From positions 62,001 to 126,000 of the forward strand of contig LWTK01000074.1 of NCBI GenBank assembly GCA_003326205.1: a stretch of DNA of 64,000 bases, written 5' to 3'. A program made the position numbers and the translations under genes. This document shows positions 1 through 10,100 of this stretch, piece by piece. This stretch comes from Nostoc sp. ATCC 43529 (GTDB lineage: Bacteria; Cyanobacteriota; Cyanobacteriia; Cyanobacteriales; Nostocaceae). How positions within the stretch are numbered: position 1 is the first letter of the stretch; the number at the start of each line of letters is the position of its first letter. Below the pieces are notes generated by a model. That model did no database searches. It saw only the letters and a list, made by a program, of their open reading frames with translations, and was not told the DNA's origin.

Positions 1-131
1 ATTTATTTAATGGTATTATTCGACCGACACCAGCACATACTCATAATATTGATGCCCACAATAAAGCATCTGGGTTTTTACAAAAGTGTCCTTATCTGCG
101 TTTAGCGTAAAAGTCGTATGAAGCCAGATGT

Positions 132-156
132 AGAGACGTTGCAATGCAACGTCTCT
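132..156. repeat. Short dispersed palindrome, copy 1
   Basis: Perfect 12-bp inverted repeat around one base (AGAGACGTTGCA, then its complement). The same palindrome, slightly longer, occurs again at 37773-37801. It lies just upstream of the large kinase gene. Such hyper-palindromes are common between genes in Nostoc-type genomes. The sequence shows no function beyond possible hairpin formation. Confidence 0.85.
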
Positions 157-274
157 TAATTTTTTGTACGGAATCATAATGTTAATAATTTTCTACGTAT
201 TGGGAATAATTAAAATAGAACCCCTTTTAGGACAAAACGGGGGTGAAATTTTAGAAATTTATAATCAAAAATCT

Positions 275-3200
275 ATGCCAAATCGTACTGGATATCAAAT
301 CAACTCAACTCTCCATGAAGGAATTCAAACTGTTATTTATCAAACACAAAGGCCAAACACGCAACAGCAGGTTATTATCAAGCTGCTTAAAAATGAATAT
401 CCTACCCTCGAAGCCTTTACTCGCCTGAAAAATGAGTATCAAATTCAGCAAGATTTAGACCATCCGAATATAGTTAAAGCCATCAGTTTAGAAACTTTTG
501 AAAATCGTGTAGGGCTATTATTAGAAGACTTTGGCGGTCGGTCTTTAGCCCAAGTTTTACAAACAGAAAAGCTTGATTTAATTGACAATTTAAAAATTGC
601 TATCCAACTGACTAAAGCTTTAGATTACTTGCATAAAAACCAAATTATTCATAAAGATATTAAACCTAGTAACATCATCATTAACTTACAGACGGGTATT
701 GTTAAACTGACGGATTTTGGTATAGCTTCCCGCCTGAATAAAGAAAATCCCCAATTTACTAACCCTAACTCTGTTGAAGGCACACTTGCCTATATGTCTC
801 CCGAACAAACTGGGAGAATGAATCGTATCATCGATTATCGTAGTGACTTTTATTCTCTTGGTGCGACTTTATATGAAATGCTCACCAAGCAAACACCATT
901 TTTTAGCGAAGATCCCCTAGAAATAGTTTATAGTCATATTGCTGTTCAACCAATAAACCCACAGTTATTAAATCCTAAAATTCCTAACGCCATCTCGGAA
1001 ATCGTGATGAAGCTGATGGCTAAAAATGCCGAAGATAGATATCAAAGTGCCACAGGATTATTAGCAGACTTAGAATTATGTCTCAACCAGTTAGAAACTC
1101 AGGGTAAAATTACTAATTTTGTTCCAGGTCGTTTAGATGTTTTAAGCCAATTATTAATTCCGCAAAAATTATATGGTCGCGAACAACAAGTTAATGAACT
1201 GTTAGCAGCATTCGAGCGCGTTACATCTGGAACTAGTGAAATGATGCTAGTTTCTGGTTATTCAGGCATTGGTAAATCGGTTTTAGTCAACGAAGTTAAT
1301 AAACCTATTACTCGCAGACAAGGTTATTTTATTTCTGGAAAATTCGATCAATTAAAACGTAACATACCTTATGCTTCTTTAATTCAAGCTTTTGCTTATT
1401 TAATGCGTTATTTACTCACAGAAAATAATGAAAAAATAGAATTATGGCGTCAGAAAATATTATCAGCTTTAGGAACAAACGGAAAAGTCATTACTGACGT
1501 GATTCCAGAAGTAGAATTAATCATTGGTACACAGCCGGAAGTTGCTCAAATCGGGGCGACAGAATCACAAAACCGCTTCAATCGTGTTTTTAAAGAATTT
1601 ATTCAAGTTTTCACTCAAAAGGAACATCAATTAGTCATCTTTTTAGACGATTTACAATGGGCAGATTCAGCAACATTAAATTTAATTCAACTGCTGATAA
1701 CTGACAGAGATAGTAAACATCTCTTGTTTATTGGGGCATATAGAGATAATGAAGTCACTCCGGCACATCCATTAATCCAAAAAATAGAAGAAATTCAGAA
1801 TAGCGGCACAGTTGTTAATAATCTGGTGTTGCAGCCTTTAAACTTAGAAAATGTAACTCAGCTAATTTGTGAAACTCTCCAAGAAACAGAAACCAAAGTT
1901 TTGAACCAGCAAATTATTCAACTAGCTGAATTGATTTACAATAAAACCGGAGGTAATCCATTTTTCATTACACAATTAATTCAGGTTCTTTATCAAGAAA
2001 AATTATTAATATTTGATTTTTTTAAAGGGCAATGGCAGTGGAGTTTAGAGGAAATTCAAGCAATTGGCATTACTGAAAAAAATGTAGTAGAACTCGTTGC
2101 CAGTCGAGTTGAAAAACTGCCTCAGGTCACCCAACATGTATTAAAATTAGCAGCTTGTGTGGGTGACAGATTTAGTTTAGATATTTTATCGATAGTCAAT
2201 GAAAAGTCACCTTCTGTGACAGCCAATGATTTACACTCGGCTTTGCAAGCAGGATTAATTCTGCCTTTAAGTGAAGCTTACCGTATTCCTTTGGTTTTTA
2301 ATCAAGAAGAAGCGGTGAATTTAAATTTTGATACTTCACGAGTGGGTTATAAATTTTTACATGACAGGGTACAACAAGCAGCATATTCGTTGATTCCAGA
2401 GGAACTTAAAAAATCGACTCATTTAAAAATTGGTCAATTACTACTACAAAATATACCCCAGGAGGAAATAGAAGCAAACATTTTTGATATTGTAAATCAG
2501 TTGAATGTAGGTATTGTTAACCTGAGAGAACAATGTCAAAAAACTGAATTAGCACGATTAAATTTAATTGCTGGACAAAAAGCTAAAGCCTCTACAGCTT
2601 ATGAAGCTGCTCTGAAATACTTCACAACTGGCATAGAACTTTTAAGTATAGACTCTTGGCAAACTGAATATACCTTAACTGTAAGTTTATATGAAGGAGC
2701 CGCAGAGGTAGCCTACTTGAGTGGTAATTTTGAGCAGATGCAGCAATGGGCTGGTGTAGTGGAGCAAGAAGCTAAAATTCTTTTAGATAAAGTCAAAGTT
2801 TATGAAGTACAAATTATCGCTTCAATAATTCAAAGCAAACAAATTGAAGCGATTAAGATAGCAGTATCGACTCTGCAATTGTTAGGAATCAGCTTTCCAG
2901 AGGAACCGACATCAGTTGATATTCAGGAAGGGATGGATGAAATTGCTGCTGATTTAAAAGGGAAAGTTATTGCAGATTTAATTGATTTACCATTAATGAC
3001 CGAGCCTAACAAGATTGCAGCCATGAGAATCTTAATGGGAGTTCTCCCTGCGGCTTTTCAAACTGCTCCGGCAATGATGCCAATTATTGTCTGCAAAATG
3101 GTGAATTTGTCCTTAAAATATGGCAATACGGCTGTATCTGCTTATGGTTATAGTCTTTATGGATTACTTCTTTGTGGAGTTCAAGGAGAAATTGATTCTG

Positions 3201-5683
3201 GCTATGAATTTGGGAAATTAGCTTCTATTTTAGTATCGCAATTTAATGCTCAAGAACTTAAGGCTAAAATTTTGACAGTTGTTAGCGCCCATGTGATGCA
3301 TTGGCGGGAGCATGTTAAGGAAACATTAATATCATCAATGGCAGGGTATTCTAGTGGTTTGGAAACCGGAGATTTAGAATATGCTGGCTATTGTGGTTAC
3401 ATTTATCCCTACCATTCATTTTGGTTGGGTAAGGAACTTTCGATTTTAGAAAAAGAATTCATCGCTTATTGTGATTCGCTGAAAAAAATCAAGCAACAAG
3501 TAGCTTTAACTTGGAATTCAGTATATTTGCAAACAATTTTGAATTTGCAAGGAAGTTACGAAAATGTTGACTGTTTAATTGGTGAAGCTTACAACGAGCA
3601 AAATATGTTGCCAATTCATCAGCAACTTAACGATCTTTATACAATTAACCATTTATTTGTAAATAAGTTGATGGTCTCTTATTTATTTGGGGAGTATTTT
3701 AAAGCTGTAGAAAATGCTGCGATCGCAGAAAATTCTTTAGGTGGGGTTACAGGGTTATTTGTTGTTCCACTGTTTTATTTTTACGATTCTTTAGCCCACT
3801 TGGCTATTTATCATACCGCTAAAGAGTCTGAGCAGCAAGCTATTTTGGAAAAAGTCGGAGCTAATCAGCAAAAAATGAAACTCTGGGCTACTCATGCTCC
3901 CACAAATCACTTACACAGATTTTACCTTGTGGAAGCAGAGCGATATCAAGTTTTGGGTCAAAAGCTCGAAGCAATGGATTACTATGAAAATTCTATTACC
4001 ACATCTAGCGAAAACGGTTTTCTCCAAGAAGAAGCTTTAGCTTATGAGTTAGCAGGAAAGTTTTATCAATCTCTAGGCAAACAGTTAATTTCTCAAACTT
4101 ATATAACTAAAGCCTATTATGCCTATATTCGTTGGGGTGCGATCGCTAAAGTTAAACACCTAGAATTACAGTATCCTTTTCTAGTAGGACAAACTACTAA
4201 TGTAGAAACTTCTATATCCAAACTAGATAAAATGCAGCTTACTACTACTACAACTACTAATAGTAGCTTAAGCGATTTTTTAGACTTTAATGCATTCATC
4301 AAGTTTTCACAAGCGATTACCAATGAAATTGTTTTAGAAAATTTGTTGACTAAGTTAATCAAAATCTTACTAGAAAATGCCGCTGCACACAAAGTATCAC
4401 TACTTTTGCTGAAAGACAATCAGCTTTATATCGAAGCTTCAGGAAATACTACTGAAAATATAGTAACAGTTTTACAGTCTATTCCTGTTGAACACTCTCA
4501 AGATTTACCGCTGACTGTTATTAATTATGTTTTGCGAACTCAGCAATATCTCGTCTTAAATGATGCCGTAATTGCAGAACCTTTTAATCTTGATATTTAT
4601 ATTCAAGAATCTAAAACCAAGTCAATCTTTTGTTTGCCGATTATTTATCAATCACACCTGACTGGGATTATTTATTTAGAAAATAAATTATCATCAGGAG
4701 CATTTATTCCAGAAAGGGTAGAAGTCTTAAAAGTTTTAGTTTCTCAAATGGCTATTGCTATAGAAAATGCTCGTTTGTATACAAGAGAGCAAGATAAATC
4801 TAAGCAATTACAACAGTCAATTCAAGATTTACAACAAGCACAACTACAAATTATCCAAAGTGAAAAAATGTCTTCTCTGGGAAATTTAGTTGCAGGTGTA
4901 GCGCACGAAATTAACAACCCCATTGCTTTTATTACAGGTAGCATCGCCCAAGCCAAAGATACAGTTAAAGATTTAATCGATTATTTACAACTGTATCGAG
5001 CAAAATTCCCTCATCCTGGTGTCGAAATTGAAGAGAAAGGAGAAGAAATAGATATAGATTTTGTCCTAACCGATTTACCAAAAATGATTGACGGAATGAC
5101 GGTAGGAACACAACGTATTCGTAACATTAGTACTTCTCTTCGTACTTTTTCTCGTGCTGATACTACCTCTAAAGTATTAGCTAATATTCATGAAGGCATT
5201 GATAGTACTCTAATGATTTTACAGCATCGTTTAAAAGCAGATAGTAATCGTCCTGCCATTCAAGTCATCAAAAATTATGGAGATATTCCATTAGTAAAAT
5301 GCTATTTGGGGCAATTGAATCAGGTGTTTATGAATATTTTGGCAAATGCGATCGATGCTTTAGAAGAAGCAAACCTTGGTCGTGATTTTATAGATATTCA
5401 AGACAATTATCCGAATATTATTACTATTTTTACTCAGGTAAGTGAAGATAGTAAAAATGTGTTAATCAAGTTTCGAGATAATGCTAAAGGAATACCCGCT
5501 GAAGTTAAAGCCTGCATATTTGAAAATCTATTTACTACTAAATCTGTAGGCAAAGGTACAGGATTAGGATTATCTATTAGCCGTCAGATTATAGTAGAAA
5601 ATCATGGGGGAAGTTTGATTTGTGAATCTGCTGTGGGACAAGGAACAGAATTTATAATTTCTATACCCATTTGTGGAGAATAA
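275..5683 (+). CDS. Ser/Thr kinase - AAA ATPase - GAF - histidine kinase giant
   Basis: Signalling protein of about 1802 aa with two kinase types in one chain. N-terminal protein kinase: HKDIKPSN catalytic loop near residue 125, then DFGIASR and a YMSPEQ segment; the Gly-rich loop is poorly conserved. Next an AAA/STAND-type ATPase with Walker A GYSGIGKS (about 327) and Walker B LDDLQWAD (about 456), a long helical TPR-like middle, a GAF domain (about 1335-1500) and a C-terminal histidine kinase: H-box HEINNP (about 1543), N-box near 1682, G2 box GKGTGLGLS (about 1758). This order matches the cyanobacterial 'trifunctional serine/threonine kinase/ATP-binding/sensor histidine kinase' family. The ATG at 275 is chosen because the family-like sequence starts there; in-frame TTG 164 and ATG 179 upstream would add atypical sequence, and no start has a strong ribosome binding site. 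Ligand and partner are unknown; no response regulator is adjacent. Confidence 0.93.
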   Translation: MPNRTGYQINSTLHEGIQTVIYQTQRPNTQQQVIIKLLKNEYPTLEAFTRLKNEYQIQQDLDHPNIVKAISLETFENRVGLLLEDFGGRSLAQVLQTEKLDLIDNLKIAIQLTKALDYLHKNQIIHKDIKPSNIIINLQTGIVKLTDFGIASRLNKENPQFTNPNSVEGTLAYMSPEQTGRMNRIIDYRSDFYSLGATLYEMLTKQTPFFSEDPLEIVYSHIAVQPINPQLLNPKIPNAISEIVMKLMAKNAEDRYQSATGLLADLELCLNQLETQGKITNFVPGRLDVLSQLLIPQKLYGREQQVNELLAAFERVTSGTSEMMLVSGYSGIGKSVLVNEVNKPITRRQGYFISGKFDQLKRNIPYASLIQAFAYLMRYLLTENNEKIELWRQKILSALGTNGKVITDVIPEVELIIGTQPEVAQIGATESQNRFNRVFKEFIQVFTQKEHQLVIFLDDLQWADSATLNLIQLLITDRDSKHLLFIGAYRDNEVTPAHPLIQKIEEIQNSGTVVNNLVLQPLNLENVTQLICETLQETETKVLNQQIIQLAELIYNKTGGNPFFITQLIQVLYQEKLLIFDFFKGQWQWSLEEIQAIGITEKNVVELVASRVEKLPQVTQHVLKLAACVGDRFSLDILSIVNEKSPSVTANDLHSALQAGLILPLSEAYRIPLVFNQEEAVNLNFDTSRVGYKFLHDRVQQAAYSLIPEELKKSTHLKIGQLLLQNIPQEEIEANIFDIVNQLNVGIVNLREQCQKTELARLNLIAGQKAKASTAYEAALKYFTTGIELLSIDSWQTEYTLTVSLYEGAAEVAYLSGNFEQMQQWAGVVEQEAKILLDKVKVYEVQIIASIIQSKQIEAIKIAVSTLQLLGISFPEEPTSVDIQEGMDEIAADLKGKVIADLIDLPLMTEPNKIAAMRILMGVLPAAFQTAPAMMPIIVCKMVNLSLKYGNTAVSAYGYSLYGLLLCGVQGEIDSGYEFGKLASILVSQFNAQELKAKILTVVSAHVMHWREHVKETLISSMAGYSSGLETGDLEYAGYCGYIYPYHSFWLGKELSILEKEFIAYCDSLKKIKQQVALTWNSVYLQTILNLQGSYENVDCLIGEAYNEQNMLPIHQQLNDLYTINHLFVNKLMVSYLFGEYFKAVENAAIAENSLGGVTGLFVVPLFYFYDSLAHLAIYHTAKESEQQAILEKVGANQQKMKLWATHAPTNHLHRFYLVEAERYQVLGQKLEAMDYYENSITTSSENGFLQEEALAYELAGKFYQSLGKQLISQTYITKAYYAYIRWGAIAKVKHLELQYPFLVGQTTNVETSISKLDKMQLTTTTTTNSSLSDFLDFNAFIKFSQAITNEIVLENLLTKLIKILLENAAAHKVSLLLLKDNQLYIEASGNTTENIVTVLQSIPVEHSQDLPLTVINYVLRTQQYLVLNDAVIAEPFNLDIYIQESKTKSIFCLPIIYQSHLTGIIYLENKLSSGAFIPERVEVLKVLVSQMAIAIENARLYTREQDKSKQLQQSIQDLQQAQLQIIQSEKMSSLGNLVAGVAHEINNPIAFITGSIAQAKDTVKDLIDYLQLYRAKFPHPGVEIEEKGEEIDIDFVLTDLPKMIDGMTVGTQRIRNISTSLRTFSRADTTSKVLANIHEGIDSTLMILQHRLKADSNRPAIQVIKNYGDIPLVKCYLGQLNQVFMNILANAIDALEEANLGRDFIDIQDNYPNIITIFTQVSEDSKNVLIKFRDNAKGIPAEVKACIFENLFTTKSVGKGTGLGLSISRQIIVENHGGSLICESAVGQGTEFIISIPICGE

Positions 5684-6269
5684 TATAGCAGTCCTAAATC
5701 ATTTGTGAAAATTATATAGCGATTCCCAGTTAAGTGAGGTACAGATAATATTTTGAAACGCAAAGTGACGCGGAGTAAAGCGCAGAGGTACGCAGAGATT
5801 TGTACCTCAGCAGACAAGGAAAGGCTATATATCTCTTTCTTCTTTCTTCCCTTTGCGTCCTTTGCGGTTCATAATCCCAGATACCCGGCTTGCCAAATAA
5901 GTCGGGTATCTTCTGTATCATGAACGATCGCAGATTACTATAGTAATTATATTTAAATTTAAAAAATTGATAATAGAAGTTCTATTTTAGTAATTATAAA
6001 AATATGTAAGTGCAAATTTAATTACTTAATCAAATCAACACATAATTGTTTCGAATTAACACTAACAAATTCATTTATTGATTGCTATAACTAGTGATAT
6101 CAATCAAATCTTGTACTAGCTTTATCATTTACTAGCTGATATTAAAGTAATCTCTAGCTAAATCTGGAAGGATTTTAGCTAGTTTTTAGGAGCTAAATTT
6201 ATCAGCCTCAACTTTAGCTGGCGAGAAAGTACAAGATGCGAAAATTGTCAAAATTCAGGGAGTCATCTT
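5684..6269. other. Intergenic region with palindromic repeats
   Basis: No credible gene. It contains a cyanobacterial dispersed repeat rich in CGCAAAG/CGCAGAG words (about 5750-5870) and a 13-bp stem hairpin at 5879-5911 (AGATACCCGGCTT with its complement, one G-T pair, 7-nt loop) that may end transcription of the upstream kinase. AT-rich DNA follows up to the next gene and probably holds its promoter; no consensus boxes are convincing. Confidence 0.6.
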
Positions 6270-6935
6270 GTGGAAAAAAGAAGAGAAAATGGGCGAATCA
6301 TTTCCAAAGCTATCTCGTTTTTGTTAAATCGCATAACTTTGATAGTGCTAGCAGCCACTCTTGTGCTGTTTGTTGGAGGTAGGTTTGAAATCGCAAGTGC
6401 AACTCAACCTAATGCAGAATTAGAAATTCAAAAATTAGCAAGCTGTTACGCGCTGGGAACTGACGCCATTGGTAGAGGAAATCTCTTAGAAGGAAAGAAT
6501 ATTTATCGGAATTGTTTTACTCAGGATGCAGTCCTCACTGCTGTTTTCCCTGATGGAGCGAGTGAAACACGCATTGGAACAGATGCATGGGCAGATTTTG
6601 TTTATTCGGTATTCCAAGGAAACGGATATCAAGCTACTCAACACTTGATAGGTACGATAAATATCTCATTTCAAAATAACAAAGCAATGATGAGTTCTTA
6701 TCTTCATGCGACTCATAAACGTTCAGAAACTAGTATCGATGTCGCTAATGGCACTTATGAAGATGAAGTTGTCAATAAAAATGGACGGTGGAAAATCCGT
6801 AATCGTACTCTCAAACTTATCGATTTCTTAAATCTAAGTTCTCCAAGTACTAATTCCTCAGCTGCCAATGCTCGAACCACTAATTCCTCAACTACCTTTG
6901 TCGTACCAAATATACCTCGCTTAAAGAAGCAGTAA
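6270..6935 (+). CDS. Secreted or membrane-anchored NTF2/SnoaL-like domain protein
   Basis: Protein of 221 aa. The N-terminus has one hydrophobic stretch (about residues 20-40, RITLIVLAATLVLFVGG) that may be a signal peptide or anchor. The middle (about 48-185) has the pattern of a SnoaL-like/NTF2 fold: an LxxCYALGTDAIxRG helix, TQDAVLTAVFPDG, and a final strand ending in NGRWKIRNRTLKLIDF. These domains bind small molecules or act as polyketide-cyclase-like enzymes; the substrate cannot be read here. The tail is low-complexity Ser/Thr/Asn. The GTG start at 6270 is supported by a GGGAG ribosome binding site about 8 nt upstream. A strong hairpin terminator follows. Confidence 0.8.
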   Translation: MEKRRENGRIISKAISFLLNRITLIVLAATLVLFVGGRFEIASATQPNAELEIQKLASCYALGTDAIGRGNLLEGKNIYRNCFTQDAVLTAVFPDGASETRIGTDAWADFVYSVFQGNGYQATQHLIGTINISFQNNKAMMSSYLHATHKRSETSIDVANGTYEDEVVNKNGRWKIRNRTLKLIDFLNLSSPSTNSSAANARTTNSSTTFVVPNIPRLKKQ

Positions 6936-6969
6936 TTTTTCAAACTCCATAAGGTAAAAGTAAAAAGTT

Positions 6970-7012
6970 AAAAAGTAAAAGAAAGATGAATTCAGTATTT
7001 CTTTTACTTTTT
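6970..7012. terminator. Bidirectional terminator
   Basis: Perfect 15-bp inverted repeat (AAAAAGTAAAAGAAA and its complement) with a 13-nt loop between two convergent genes. The T-rich right arm and A-rich left arm allow termination in both directions. No other function is visible. Confidence 0.75.
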
Positions 7013-7115
7013 ACTTTTATTTCGCTATCACCATAACTACTTGTAGAATGCCTTCCTTTTTTTATTTTTGTGGAAAGATTATTAAAAGCCGTCAAAGATG
7101 TACTTTGGCGCATCT

Positions 7116-10100
7116 TCATGCAGAATTGGTATCAGTTAGATCGATAATTTCATCAAAGCAAAAGTTACGAACTAAATTTGCTAATTCTTCTGCAAAGTAA
7201 GAATAATTTGGCTCAATTTTTTCAATGAGTTGGAAAATTCGCTCCGCGTCAACTTCAATGGCTGCTTGATTTAATTGTGATATCCATTCAGCAGGCATCA
7301 TGGCAATTGCGGAATTAATATCCAAAATGGGAGATTGAATATTATCAGGCTTTTTCTCTGTGGTATTTTCGCTGGTTTGTTCTGCATAAATATAATCCAC
7401 GTGCAAATATTCGGCGATTTTTTCAAAAATCACTTGTTCGCGGAATGGCTTACGAACTAAGTCGTCACAACCTGCGGCTAAGATACTTGCTTGTTGTTCT
7501 TCAAAAGCACTGGCAGTTAGAGCGATAATTACAGCCCGGTGATTTACATCTGTATTTCTTTCCCTAGCTCTAATTTCTTTAGTTGCGTCATAGCCGTTCA
7601 TTACAGGCATCCGCATATCCATCCAAATTAAGTGGGGTTGCCAATTTTCCCAAATAGCGATCGCATCTTGTCCATTATTCGCAACTTTGGTATTAAAACC
7701 AACACCTCCAAGTAGCTGCACAATTAAATCGCAGTTCTCTTTGCGGTCATCAACCACCAAAATACGATAATCTGGTTGGTTTGCTGCCAGCTGAATCACG
7801 CGGCTTTTACCCAATTTTGGTGTAGCTTTTAATGCTGCAACTAAATTTACTTCGATGTCAAAGCTAAAAATAGATCCTTTCCCAGGTGTGCTGGTAATGT
7901 GAATATCACCCCCCAACAATCGCACAAACTGGCGGCTAATAGTTAACCCTAACCCAGTGCCTTCCTTGGTTTGGATACCGCTTGATGTCTGCACAAAAGG
8001 CTGAAACAAATTATTCATTTCTTCTTGTGCTATTCCCCTTCCAGTGTCTTCGATTTCAAAGATAAGGGATTGGGACATTGGGCATTGGGAGTGAGGAGTG
8101 AGGAGTGAGGAGTTAAGAATATTCTCTTGTCCCCCTGTCCCCTCATCTCCTCCATCTCCCCATCTCCCCAACCTCACCCGCAAGGTTACCCCGCCAGTTT
8201 GAGTGAACTTGACGGCGTTACCTAAAAGGTTAATCAGGATTTGGCGGAGTTTCCCTTCATCTGTTTGGATGTAACGCGGGAGATTAGGGGACATTTCAAA
8301 TTTGAGGAATAATTGCTTTGCTTGTGTCCGCACCTGGAACATTTCTTGTAATGTTTGCAACAAGAAATAAAGGTCGAAGTCTTCGGGGTTGAAAATGATT
8401 TGTCCGGCTTCAATTTTGGACATTTCCAAGACATCGTTAATCAGATTTAGTAAGTGTTCTCCGCTACGGTTAATGGTAGCTAAAGATTCACGCTGATTTG
8501 ATTTGAGGCTGGTGTCTCGTTCCATTAATTGAGAAAAGCCGAGAATCGCATTTAAAGGTGTGCGGAGTTCGTGACTCATGTTGGCCAAGAAAGCGCTTTT
8601 GGCTCGGTTGGCAGTTTCGGCGGCTTCTTTGGCAATTCTCAGGGCTTCTTCTGCTTGATGTCTGGCTCGACCGATCGCTATTATTTCACCAACCAGTTTC
8701 AATAGATTAATATCTTCTTGGTTCCAGGTTTTCGAGGAGTGAATCATCGCTGCACCAACAAACCCAACGACTCTGCCAGCATGAGTCATCGGTACAGCGA
8801 GTAAAGATTGAAACGACATAGTTTCAAACAGTTTTCGCTCAGGTAAATGGGGCGGTAGTTCTTGTACGCGAGAGATTTGGCGATGTCTACCACGCAGAAT
8901 TGGCTCGTAGAAATAGGGGAAAACATCCACGGGCGAACCTTTAGCAATATCAATTAATGGTGGAACATTTTCACTGCACCATTCATGAATGAGGTAAAAT
9001 TCCTTTTGATCGTTGGAGCATTCAAAAATACAACTGTGTTCGGCATTAATAAATTGAGCGATCGCTCGCAGTGTAAAATTAATTGCTGTTTCTAAATCTT
9101 GGTCAATAAATTGCCGAGAAATGCTACTGATTAAACTTTCTGCTTGGGTACGACGTTGCAGGGCTGCTTCTGCTAGTTTGCGATCGGTAATATCACGAGC
9201 TACCCCGACAATCTCAAAGTTACCTTGGGCATCTTGCGTGCGGGCTATATTAGCAGTTTGCCAAACCCAACCCCCATTACGATGTCTGCCCCGAAACTCA
9301 ATATCCGAAATTCCCTCACCTGTTGCGAGGACTGTTTTGGCAACTTCTACACATTTTGGCACATCATCGGGATGGGTAAATAATGCCAAGGAATTACCCT
9401 CGATTTCGCTAGGGTAAAATCCGGTAGTCTTCAAGATGTTTGGAGAAATGTAGTTGAAAACACCATCCTCATTGATAACAAACAGCACATCATTTACTTT
9501 TTCAACGATGGTGCGAAACTTTAACTCACTTTGCTGTAAAGCTGCTTCTGCTTGTTTGCGTTCTAATTCGGCACCGGCACGGGCGGCAAAAATTTTGACA
9601 ATTAGTTCTCGTCCAGGATCGGGCTGCATTGGTTTGACATCTATCACAGCAAGATGTCCAATGATGTCGCCGGATGAACTGGTGAGAGGAACGCCAAGAA
9701 AACTTTCGGCATTCATCGCCACTAAATCTGCGTCTTCGGGAAAAGCGGCTTGTACTCCTTGGGGAAAATGACACATGTTACCTTGTAAGGTGTGTTGACA
9801 AGGAGTACCGCGCAAATCGTATTCCAAATTATCACCAATATTTCCGCAACACCAAAATGCTAATGTGCGGACTTTGGTTTTTGGCTCATCACCAAACTCA
9901 GTGACTAGGGCATATTGAACTTGTAATACTTCGGCAAGATAACGAACGCAGGAATTAAAGAATTCATCACCGGTTTTAGCTGCTGTACCCTCAACAATTA
10001 AGCGTAAAGCTTGTTCTTGGTGTTTGCGATCGCTAATATCTGTAAACACGCAATCGAGACAAGATTCTTCAGAGTTGAGCCGCAGTGACAATAATAGCCA

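Noticed and set aside
3..110. Open stretch at the left edge ending in TAA, possible tail of an upstream gene
   Set aside because: Only 35 codons, no recognisable motif, and another frame is open nearly as long; cannot be supported.
4123..4419. 98-codon minus-strand open frame inside the Ser/Thr-His kinase gene
   Set aside because: Lies fully inside a clear multi-domain gene on the other strand; composition is that of an antisense shadow.
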